Assembly: GCF_019578655.1 (NCBI RefSeq)
Contig: NC_063263.1
Location: 3,596,001-3,660,000 of the forward strand
Length of the DNA stretch: 64,000 nucleotides
Source of the DNA: Ricinus communis
Taxonomy: Eukaryota > Streptophyta > Magnoliopsida > Malpighiales > Euphorbiaceae
Direction of reading: 5' to 3'
The position numbers and the translations under genes are program-made. Below the pieces are notes generated by a model. The model had not been told where the DNA came from. It did no database searches and saw only the letters and a list, made by a program, of their open reading frames with translations. This document shows positions 34,445-45,225 of the stretch, piece by piece. The first letter of the stretch is position 1; the number at the start of each line of letters is the position of its first letter.

Positions 34445-37400
34445 TCAGCCAGCTGAGCTCAATCCAAATGACTTGACAATATTGCTTACCCTCTCCGCAA
34501 AAGTTTTTGATGTGATCTTTTTGCCGGGTACATGAAACGGGTTGGAAACTGCATCAACATATGCAGCATGGAACCTCCGAAAGAACTATAATACCACAAC
34601 AGAAAGATTAAACACAAGTCAGGAAAAAAATCATTTCAATCAATATATCAACATATCCAAGTCATCATGTCAATGGTAACTTTTGAACTGAATGAGTGTG
34701 GATGATGCTACACAAAATTTTGTAATCAAGGAGATGTCAGAGATGCCTATACTTGGTTCAATTGGCAGAAGCAACCTCAATTAACTAGTTCTTGCAGTTC
34801 AAATATTTTCGCATTGACAAGATGCTCTAATCACACCCAAAATAACAAGTGGTAGTGACATGATTCTATAATTAAATACGGAGCAGGAAAACCTATTTCA
34901 CAAATAAAACCTTTATCTATTGTGTTCGTATATAGATGAAACTTGGTGCAATGGTACGGTTTCTCCAATGTCACATGAAGATCATGGAGGTAACCCATTG
35001 GATGAACTTTCATATGTATATCTAACCCTTCCATATCACAATGCAAAAAGCTTCATGCACTGTGACACCCTTTCATGTTCAATTTTCAAGAATGTTCCAA
35101 CAAAAGGCAGGCATCAACCATTGACTCACTTAAATGCAAGAAAGGCCAATTTTTGATCCATAATAAACTAGATAAGCAGAATCATTTATGAAGATTGAAA
35201 GAGCTCTCTCCTCTCTCTTTTACTACTTTTGCTTATCAGAACAAAGGGAACTTGCAGACCTAGATGAGAGAATCTAAGGGCATGTTTACTTGTAGAAAAT
35301 CTTTTCCTATTTTCGTTTTCTAATTTTTAAGGAAAATAAAAACTTCTCATTTTCATAGAAAATTTGCATAAATTTGTAAAACATGTTTAGTTGCTATAAC
35401 ATAGAAAACTTTTTATTTCTATTTGGGTAATATTTAAGTTTAAAAGGTAAACATTAAATAAATGAAGTGAAAATTCATTGTTTTCATTTGAAAACAAGTG
35501 AGTTCTTATAAAAAGAAAAACATAGAAAACATGTTAAAGTTTGTTTTCCAAAGTTTAATTATAATTTAGAAAACATGAAAAATTGTATTCTATTTTCATT
35601 TAAGAAAAGTACACAAATAAACATAAAATTCTATTTTCTGTTTTCATTTGAAATTTTTTCTAAAACTGACCTAATTTTCTATAAGTAAAGACACCCTAAG
35701 CCATTCATCAATAAGAGAGAAAAATCCACATCACTTACAAAAATCTAGTGCTCGTGACAAAGAACAATTTATGTGGCGTCTCAATAAGGACAAACAGGCA
35801 GCAAAACTAGCCATAGTAATCTATGCAAGGACCAATTTTCCACCACCTATCAAATAGTAATTAACCTTCATGACCATGCTGTGTGCAAATCAAAATCATA
35901 TTTTCCATGACACTACCAGAATATTTGAAAGGGAAAACAAACATGCAATGACATTTACACATAGCACTGCAATGTGACTTAACTGCATCTATACCAAGAT
36001 GGTCTTACTGACTATTTTACCATTTTTTATTTGTAGTACACTGACCCAGATAAGCTCAATTAGGACTGCAAATGAGCCAAGCCGCTCGCAAGCTACTTGG
36101 AGCTTGGCTTGATAAAAACTCGTTCGAGTTCATTCGTCAGAATAAACGAGCTGAGTTCAAACGAACTCGTTTTGTGAGCTCAAGCTTAGTAGTGCTCAGC
36201 TCGTCTGAGCTCGCGAGCTGGCTCGTAAAGGAGCTCGTTAAGGAGCTTGCGGGCTAACTCGTTAAGGAGCTCAATAAATAAATAAATAATATATTCTAAT
36301 TGAAAAAGAATAAATAAATAAATAGACCATAAAAATTCAACTTTTATTACATGAAAATAACAATATATACTAACAAATTAGGTTTAATTGTAAATTCTCT
36401 AATTGAATAATTTTATTGTTACTTAATCAAGTGTTAGTTTAATAATATTATTAATTAAGTTGACATTTGATTAATGTACATTTAATTATTATTAATGTCT
36501 TATCAATTTATTTTTTGTCCTAAATTAATTGAAGCAAAACAATAAAATAAAAATTATGTATAAAAACAATGTAGTTTTGGTGTATGATATAGGTAACTTA
36601 GATCAACCTAAACTATGTTGCCTTACTATAAAACTACGTAGTTTCAATGTTGAATGAACAAGCATATATTATTTAAATGTTTAAAGATATTTGAAGATTA
36701 TAGTCTATGCATTTGTAAGGTATGAGTAAATATATTTGCAATATGCTTAAAATGAAATTTATAGATAAAGTAAAAACTATTATGAATGATTATTATTTTT
36801 AGCGCTTTTTGCGAATTGCAATATCTTTAGCGCTTTTAGAAGTTTCAGATCATTGTAGGCTGCATTATATCACTTGTTGTGACATATGTTGTATTCTAAT
36901 TTTATTTGCTGTATTCATGGAGTTTGTTGAACTCTTTATTTTTATAAAGAATTTGATTTAATTATTTTAGTTTCTGAATTTATATGTATATTTTGCTTTT
37001 GTGTATAATTTATTTATAATTGTAAAATTAACAGATACATATTTGGTAAAATCGAGCTTGCTTAACGAGCTTGAAATCGAGTTTAAAATTGAGCTTGAAA
37101 TCGAGTCGAGCTCGAGCTTCACTCGTTTATATAAGTACTCAATTAATAATGAGCCGAGCTCGAGTTCAGCTCGTTTATATATAGCATCGAGCTAATTATG
37201 AACCGAGCTCAAATCGAGCTTGAGCATATGAAAATTATAATGAGCCGAGCTCGAGCTCTAAAATATAAAATATTATCAAGTTTGAGTAGCTCGAGCTCAG
37301 TCAAATTTCTGCAAGCCGAGCTTGAACATTGAAAAACTCGGTTCAACTCGGCTCATTTGCACCCCTAAGCTCAATCAGTAATTGGTGCATGAAATGAGCA

Positions 37401-38426
37401 GAGGCCTGCTTATTTGTAATTTCAGTTGGTTACACTTCAAAACATGTTGAATACCAACAATCTTGCATAACTAATTCAAATATTCTATTCCATAAAATTA
37501 ATTAGAAATGAAATATTAACCACAAAAAAAAAAATCCATAGCAGCTACAATTTTGATGCTTTAATTCATATCAAGAATAAACAAGTACTAATAATGAGTA
37601 TGGTAATTTTACAAGAACAGTAAGCAAGATCCCGAAAGCAATTAAACATGAACATGCCAACACATAAATACTTACATTTCTGACATCTGCATCTCTGACA
37701 TCTAAATCTGTTGTGACCAAGATGAACTTCACCTTTGTGTTAGTCAAGTAGCCATACCTGAAAACAGTACTTTATATCAGGAGATGCAGACTTACCCCCA
37801 TACTGTATGACACTGGCATTGTTTGGAATAAATAATGTACAAGAATTCAAACTCAAAGTGAATTCATGCAGAATCATGTAGAGAAGTGAAGTCCAGCAAT
37901 TACGAACTTTCCCAAATATAAGAATTGACTAAACAGAATGAAATCAAATCAATTGAATAGAATTCTTGCATCAATTATAAAGATTCAAATAGTTTCTTTT
38001 TTTTTTAAAAAAGCTTACACTTTATAATTTTCTGTAGGATAAAGCAATCCAAGGAATGTCTCATTGAGAGTGGGCCCTGATTTTTTGGGATTATTCACTG
38101 AAATCCAAATCACAAGAAATAACAACCATAATCATCTATCAAACTCAAATATGAACCTAAATCATACAAATAATAACAAATCGAAACCACAAACACCTCG
38201 CTCATCGACAACGTCGAGGGAGCAGTGAACAATCTGATGGAGCTTAAGAGCATCATCGGCCTCTGTGAAGCTCTGAATGTAAAGTGGATTGTTCTACACA
38301 TTTCCAATTGGCCCCGACCCAAGAGAAACAAAATTGACGATCAGATTTCAGGTTTAGTATATTTGATTTATTTGAAGAAGAATGATTGCGCACCTGATGC
38401 CCAACGACCGCGACGGACACTATCAT
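34445..38426 (-). CDS. TRAPPC2L: Trafficking protein particle complex subunit 2-like (TRAPPC2L) protein
   Basis: A small longin-fold subunit of TRAPP complexes, which act in ER-Golgi and Golgi vesicle tethering as a Rab exchange factor. Exons on the minus strand: 38394-38426, 38197-38293, 38019-38097, 37676-37757, 34445-34585, giving 143 residues with correct phases and GT-AG borders. The protein starts MIVSVAVVGHQ and contains NNPLYIQSFTEADDALKLHQ, a GLLYPTENYKVYGYLTNT block, LDVRDADVRN and FFRRFHAAYVDAVSNPF near the end. Length equals the family norm. The fourth intron is 3.1 kb and carries two DNA transposons. Upstream, beginning only about 37 bp before the start codon, lies transposon-derived inverted repeat DNA, so the promoter is probably rebuilt from it. 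Confidence 0.93.
35278..35696. mobile_element. Tourist-like MITE (PIF/Harbinger type) in TRAPPC2L intron 4
   Basis: A 419-bp non-coding element with imperfect terminal inverted repeats (GGGCATGTTTACTTGTAGAA left; TTCTATAAGTAAAGACACCC right) and a TAA target duplication on both sides (35275-35277, 35697-35699). Both the GGG...TGTTTA termini and the 3-bp TWA duplication are typical of Tourist elements. Confidence 0.75.
36061..37367. mobile_element. Non-autonomous hAT-like element in TRAPPC2L intron 4
   Basis: The 1.3-kb element has terminal inverted repeats TAGGACTGCAAATGAGCC and GGCTCATTTGCACCCCTA and a perfect 8-bp target duplication AGCTCAAT at 36053-36060 and 37368-37375, diagnostic of hAT transposition. 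Subterminal regions are packed with GAGCTCG/CGAGCTC motifs on both sides. The interior is AT-rich with no transposase. Confidence 0.85.
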
Positions 38427-38462
38427 CTTTGCTAGCTTATTTCCCTCTTTCTGTTCTGTAGC

Positions 38463-39029
38463 AAGGAAAGAGGAGAAGATGGCGTCGCCGGTAAGGGAGG
38501 GGGAAGGAGGAGAAGCAACAGCGGCAGGAAGAGGTGGAATGGGAGGCGATTTTTGGGGGGGGGAGGGGGAAGGGGAAGAGAAAGGAAGAAGAAGAAGGAG
38601 AGGAAGGGGGAAAAGACGAAAGGAAGAAAAAAAGAATTTCCCTTTTTTTTAATTATTTAATTATTTTTAAGTTATTATTTTATTTTTTTATTTTTTTATT
38701 ACATCTCTCCTAGCAAAAATCATCCGGTGACTATATTATGATTTTGCTCATCTTTACCTCCCGCAAGATGTACTACCATAGTCTCCACACATCAGCGGTT
38801 GTTTATTGAGTAGTTTTTTCAAGACAATCAACCATGACATGTCCATATCTACCAGAAGCAAAATAGATTCTTGGCAAGCTTTCGTATTCAATTTTTTAAA
38901 TTTTCCTATCTAATTTGAACTGAGAAATTAGAGGCTTTCATAAATCCACCTCTACTGTAATTCACGCAAATTTTCCTCTCTTAACTGATTCAATATTATA
39001 ATTTATACGAAATACTTTTTCAACCACTT
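38463..39029 (-). repeat. Left arm of a large inverted repeat (LTR plus LINE sequence)
   Basis: Its reverse complement matches 39510-40064 throughout, with moderate divergence. In order from the TRAPPC2L side it holds about 240 bp of the purine-rich LTR head (38463-38700) and then LINE ORF1 sequence with the zinc-knuckle area (38700-39029), all inverted. The arm begins 37 bp upstream of the TRAPPC2L start codon. Confidence 0.85.
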
Positions 39030-39843
39030 CACTTAAAAGCATATAAAATTTCATCTCTTAACTGATTCAAGGACTTTAAGATTGAAGTTGATGATGTTCA
39101 GATTATTACAGATTGTAAAATCCTTTCTATTGATTTTTCGCAAAAAATTCCAGACTTTACTTGTGAAACCGTAATAGAGTTCTATTATGGTAAAGGTATT
39201 AGGAAGAACTATTAGGTATAAATCTTTATGTTCTAAGTTGGAGGCATTACGAGGAGAGTAGTATAGGGTATTTAAAGTAATTGACCTAGAGAATGATTAT
39301 TTCTTGGTTCATTTTGTTAAAAGGTGGCTACTGGATTAGTTCTATCTGATGGCCCTTACACGATCCTTGGACGTTACTTAATAGTTCAATCATGGACTCC
39401 CTCTTTTGATAGTTCTGATGACCGAATCTAATAGATTGTGACTTGGATTCATTTAACAAGGATGCCTCTTCACTATTATCATAAACGAATTTTACGTGCT
39501 ATTAGGTAAAATGGTTGGAAAAGTATTTCGTATAGATTATAATATTGAATCAGCTAAGAGAGGAAAGTTTGCGTAAATTGCAGTAGAGATGGATTTAGAA
39601 AAGCCTCTAATTTCTCAGTTCAAATTTGATGGAAAGATTTAGAAGATTGAATACGAAAGTTTGCCAAGAATCTATTTGCTTGTAATAAATATGGACATGT
39701 CATGGTTGATTGTCTTGAAAAAACTGCTCAAGAAACAACCACTAATACAGAAGAGGGTGGTGTGGAGCCTATGGTGGTACATCTTGTAGAGGGTAAAGAT
39801 GAGCAAAATCATAATATGGTTCCTGGATGATTTTTGCTAGGAG
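39030..39843 (+). mobile_element. LINE ORF1 relic, 5' part
   Basis: Plus-strand fragments resemble plant L1-type ORF1. There is a DUF4283-like part near 39080-39480 (LSDGPYTILGRYL, LHYYHKRILRAI), then a zinc-knuckle-like CNKYGHVMVDC (39685-39720) and a YGSWMIFAR segment (39815-39840), as in the conserved FGPWM element. Several stops. The right half also forms the right arm of the inverted repeat. LINE ORF1 resumes after the LTR at 42150. Confidence 0.6.
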
Positions 39844-40064
39844 TGGGACGTAATACAAAAAAAAAATATTAAATAATTAAAAAAAGAGAAAAAAAAATTT
39901 CTTTCTTCTTTTCTCCCCTTCCTCTCCTTCTTATTCTTCTCCCCCCCCCCCCTCTCTATTGCCTCCTATTTCTGCGCCTGCCACCTCTCTCTGCTGCTGT
40001 TGCTTCTCCTCCTTTCCTCTTCCTCACCGGCAATGCCATCTTCTCCTCCTTCCTTGCTACCGTC
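39510..40064 (+). repeat. Right arm of the large inverted repeat
   Basis: Reverse complement of 38463-39029. It spans LINE ORF1 sequence (39510-39843) and the first about 220 bp of the Gypsy solo LTR. Homology stops at GCTAC near 40064. Confidence 0.85.
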
Positions 40065-42149
40065 GATGTTTAGGAGGAAGGGAAGTCTCCTCCCTTGCTG
40101 CCAATGCTAGACCAGCCACTTGCCATCCACCTATCGCATGTCCGAAGCCGGAAACAAGCTCCCCACCGTCGATAACGTCAAGGCAGCCCCCTTGTCGTTT
40201 TCCCTTCACTGGCAGCAGTGTATAGCCTCATTGGAGCTGAAACTTTCCAGCCTTGATCTGGTGGCTTCCGTTGAGTTTCCGGCAAAATCTTTTACATTTT
40301 CGGACTTTCCGCAACTCAAACTTCTAGTAGGGGCTTCCGGATTCGAAATTCGGTGCCAGCTTTCAGACCTAGGTGTTTTCCGGACGCGTAAAGTTTTGAA
40401 TTTTCGCCTCGGTATAATTTTGTTTGAACCTTAAAAATTATTTTATAATTTTAGAAAATATTATTGCTATTAATGATTAATTATAAATAATTTAATTTAA
40501 TTAGATTCAATTAATTATGACTTAAATATAAATATTTTAAATTAATTAGTATGACTAATAATTATTCTGTTTTGTGGTAGAAGTAGTTGTGTTTGTTTAG
40601 TTTAATTACTAAAGAGTTTTTGTGTGAGTTGATTGTGAAATAAATATTAATAACGGAATTAATTGTGATCTATGGTGTGTTACGGAGTCAAAAAAATAAT
40701 ACAGTTTTGGTGGTCCGGTTTCCATTAATTAATTACGAAATATTTAAAGTGTTTCTAGCAGGTTCTGGACCTGTTATACAGGAGGTAAACATTCATATTT
40801 TAGAGGAGGTTTTGCTGAATTTTCGGTAGAATTTTCGAGTCTGAATCTCTTAGGCAGTCTAATCTAGAAGTCTAGGCATAGAAAAATTAAGAATATCATA
40901 TTAACTGAGTATTTTCATGAATAGATAATTCATCCAACTATGAGTTAAAGTCATATAATCAGTTGTATCTTAGTCATGTCTAAATTAAATGCGATATTAA
41001 TTGATTAATAATTATTATGATTATTATTATCGTTACTATGAGTAATTTTATTTGATTGATAATTATTATGAATATTATTAGCATTATTATTAGTAAATTT
41101 ATCGTCGTTATTATCGATATCATTAATATTATTATTATCATTATTTTTGATATCATATTTATTGTTATTTTATTATTATTATTACACATAATTTGCATGT
41201 TTACTACACTCGAGGCTATTCAACCTTAATTCTTAATATGCTATTGAATAATTTATATTTTCTTACAATTTATACTATTTATAATTGCTATGATTGAAAT
41301 TTCGGGATGAGGCGGCAGTAGAACATGCCACCTGATGGGTTGCATCAGGACCACGTGCGCACCAAAATTAATCAGAGACAGGTAATAAAAGGTTATTTTT
41401 GGATTTTACCCTGGTTAAGTATAACTCTCTAGGCTGTGAAAACTTGATTACCAGATGAAGGTCCTTGGTCGAGCGTGCTATCTGGACACCAGCTTATCTG
41501 GGAATCAAGTGACCAGGCTGGATTTAAGGATCCTGGTTGAGCTTCGCTCTCCGAGCGCCAGACCTATTGAAATAAGAGAGCCGAAAGACTAGTAGTATTG
41601 GGGTTAGGGTTCTGTCGAGGCACTCATCCCATAAATATTTAAATTGTATTTTTCTGAATTATGGCATATGACATATATTTTAATATAATATGGTATGTTA
41701 TTCTGATTTAATAAATATTCTATTAATGAGACTGTATTCATTATAGGATTATATGATTTTAATTCACTCTCGAGGCTGAAAGTCTCAATTTTAAATTTTT
41801 CAGGTGACAGTTAGATTCTCCTTCATCCTTCGCTTGACAGCCCAACTTCATTCTCCTTTGGCTTATTGTAATTTATTCATACTTTTGTATTTTAAACTAT
41901 TTAAAATTCTAGACTCTCTGTAGCAGTGTACCTGGCATATTATGTTTGGATTTGGCTTGTAACAAGTTATAAAATGTTGCTAGTATCCAGTTGGAGATTT
42001 ATGGATGATATGTTAGACTGGTTTAATAGTATGTATATGTATGTATATTTTTATTGTTGATTAATCAGGCTTACTACGGGTTTTGGTGGCCTTAAGCCTA
42101 CCCATTCTCTAGTGCTGGTCATATAAGCCCACGGGACCGGGTCGTGACA
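39844..42149 (+). mobile_element. Solo LTR of a Tekay-like Gypsy retrotransposon
   Basis: A 2.3-kb block splits LINE ORF1. It starts TGGGACGTAATAC and ends GGGACCGGGTCGTGACA, the end typical of Tekay/Del LTRs. Inside are a GC-rich CT-biased segment (39900-40430), an AT-rich middle and a GC-rich segment near 41300-41600. No internal retrotransposon genes are seen. I find no clear target duplication (AGGAG versus AGAGA). The long open frames here are non-coding LTR sequence. Confidence 0.6.
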
Positions 42150-45100
42150 AGAGAGAACAAGGTTTATCAAGAGAGGGGATGATACTTCTAGGAAAAAAGG
42201 TATGGCCAAGGATGGAATTAAACGAGGTTCAAGGTTTGGAGTTCTTGCGAACATGGAGGATTTGGTTGAAAATACATTAAAAGGCCTGCCTCACCCAAGT
42301 ACTTGGTAAGAGTCCTAAGCCCGCCAACCCAAATCCATTAAAATATGTTAACACCTATAACAAAACCAAGTCCCAAGTTGGAACCAGTAATAGACGTAAC
42401 AATACACTTTATACTCGTGAGCCACTTACTACCATTGACTAAAATTGTACTTAATCTATATTGTTCATCATGCAACCTCATAAAACCATACGTCTAACTC
42501 ATAATTTGCCTACACCAAGTCGAAATACTACAACCTCTAAAACTAAAACTTACCTAGACCCAGCTAAACACACAACTATTTCTTTTTTTAAAAATGCTCC
42601 CATTTCAATCACTCCTAATCTTACTCGACACGTATCTCATGATAAGGGGAAAAAGAGTAATTTTATTGATGGTAGGATAAGAGTTAATAAACCACCTGCC
42701 CTAGGAGATGATATGATGATCATACAGAATATAGAGAATAATGTTACTGATGTGGAGGCTTTAATTGATGTAAAAAAGGGAGAAGAAGATGAATTTGATT
42801 CCAGAATTAAGAGAGATGTATATGGAGATGATGATCTGGATGGAATGTCTAATGATGTTGAGTAATATTATGATTAGATTAACGGTTCACTCTTGCATTT
42901 ATATTTTATTTATGGATTTAAATATTATTATATAGAATTGCCAAAGAGTTGCCTCCCTAGGGTTCAGGCGTGCTTTCTTAATTGTATCTGCAAACTATAA
43001 ATTAGATATTTTTGTGCTTTTGGAACCATAGTTAGTGGTGTTAAAGTGGACCGTTTCATTATTGTAATGGCTTTGCAAATTCTCATAGGCATGAAGTGAT
43101 AGGATTTCCTAGTGATATTTGGGTTTTGTAGAGAGATTGTGTCAATATTAGCGTTCTCCATACTCATAATCTATATATTCATATAAATATTATTGATCTA
43201 ACAACCAACAATCTTTCTTTACTTGAATTTATGTGAGTCTCATTCCTAGTTGGCGTCTTATTCTCTAGGAGGAGCTGGATTTCATTACGAAGAATGTAGG
43301 AGAGGCTTGGATGGTTGGGGGTGACTTTAATGATTTACTCTATAGGTCAGAAAAATTGACGGATCTACGTGTCGACTGAGTACTTATCAATATTTCAGAT
43401 TCTTTGTAAATAACAATAGCTTTCATGATCTAGGGTCTAAAGGACCAAAGTTCATATGGGCGAAAGGTTAAATGATTGAAGAATTGATCAACCATTTGTA
43501 ATGGTAACTGGTTTTATAAATACCCTAATACAACTGTTATTTTTTTATCCAAGATTCAAATCATCGCCCTATATGGTTAAGTTTGGCATGGAAAAAGCTG
43601 CTGGACAAAATTATAAACCTTTTCATTTTATTGCGGCTTGGCTCATGAACACAAATTTTGTTGAGTTTGTAAAGCAAAATTAAAAGCAAGATACTTCGTA
43701 TAGGGATGCTGTGGAGGATTTTACTAGTAAAGCTAGAACTTGGAACAATGAAGTTGTTGGAAATATATTTTTAAAGAAAAGAAGATTGTTAGGTAGACTG
43801 GTTGGTTTACAAAGGACCTTTGAATTTCATAAAACTAGTAATCTTGTAAGGCTAGAAGAAAGATTTCGGGTGGAGCTTAAGGAGGTTATGAGCCAGGAAG
43901 AGCTTTTGTGGTATCAGAAGGCTAGAAAGGAGTGGATTAGTTGGGGAGATCGGAACATTTCTTATTTTCATAAGAAGACTATTACATAAAAGGAAGGATA
44001 AAAATAAGGTGTTATAGGCAGATGATGAGGAATGGATTAGCGATCAAAACCGAATGAAGGAGAAAACTATTTATTTTTTTCTCTAAGCTATACAAGAAAT
44101 AATCAGAGACTCTTCCTATTTACCTGTTGCAAGGTATGTCTCCTCATATCCCATTAGAGTTTATGTAAGCCATCATAACTCCAAATTGTGACGCTGATAT
44201 TTGTAATGCATTATTTAGCATGGGTCATCTAAAGGCTCCGGGTATGGACAACCTGCATGCTATGTTCTTTCAGAGTCAATAAGACTTGGTTGGTAGCTTG
44301 GTGTATAGATTGGTTAAATATGTGTTTGAGGGAGGGGCGACTCTTTAAGAAGAAAATAAGACTTTGATTGTATTGATCCCTAAAAAAATCCAATTAAGCT
44401 AACATGTTTTGTTCGATTAGTCTTTGTACAGTTTTGTATGAAGTAATTATAAAGACAATAATGAACAAGTTGATGATGCTTTTGCCTCAAATTGTTGGTC
44501 CAACTTAAACTAGCTTTATGCATAGGAGCCATATCACGGATAACATCATGGTGGTTTAAGAGGTTGTGCACTCGATGCGGCGATTGAAAAGATGGAAGGG
44601 TTTTATGATAATCAAAGTGGATCTCGAAGAGGTTTATAATAGGCTTGATTGGGGATTTATTTATAATACTTTAGTGGATATTGGACTGCCTAAGGTTTGT
44701 TAATGTTATTATGCGATGCTTTTCGTCCTCTTCCATGAAAGTTCTTTGGAATAGTGAGGTAACAAGTGAATCTGTTCCTTCTAGGAGGGTGAGACAGGGA
44801 GATCCTGTCTCCCCCATATTTTTGTACTTTGTATCGAAAGATTGGCTTATGGTATCAAATGAGTTGTGGATAAAAACTAATGGAAACCTATGAAGTTAGG
44901 TAGATGTGGTCCTCTTATAACTCATATATTTTGCTGATGATTTATTGATATTCATAAGCTAGTCTTCATCAAGCTATGATAGTGAAAGGAGTACTTGATA
45001 TTTTTTTTCTCGGGATAGAAAGTGAGTAATGCTAAAGCTTAAGTCTTTTTTTTTTTTCAAATAATGTCTCAATCAAAAGCATGCAAAGAATGGGCAATAT

Positions 45101-45225
45101 GTTGGAATTTCAGGTAACTAAGGATTTGGAGACGTACTTGGGCATGCCCATTTTACATTTTCGAGTAACTAGATAGACATAGTAAAATTTTAGATAAAGC
45201 TCATCGTCATTGGGTTTAGGGATAA
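42150..45225 (+). mobile_element. LINE (L1-type) relic: end of ORF1 and ORF2
   Basis: ORF1 resumes after the LTR with SRFGVLANMED (42225-42260) and an acidic, Lys-rich tail to 42865. ORF2 follows. Endonuclease traces read AWMVGGDFNDLL (near 43300) and FHDLGSKGPKF (near 43425), then the pre-RT region WYQKARKEWISWGDRNISYF (43910-43975). RT traces follow on the plus strand up to 45160: VDLEEVYNRLDW, RQGDPVSPIFLY and VTKDLETYLGMPI. Many stops and frameshifts; no 3' end or poly(A) tail is visible. Confidence 0.75.

Noticed and set aside
39959..40434. Overlapping open frames rich in Ser/Pro
   Set aside because: They lie inside the Gypsy solo LTR and are partly duplicated in inverted form at 38463-38700; GC-rich LTR DNA stays open by chance.
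42051..42254. Minus-strand 67-codon frame
   Set aside because: Spans the end of the solo LTR and LINE ORF1 on the wrong strand.
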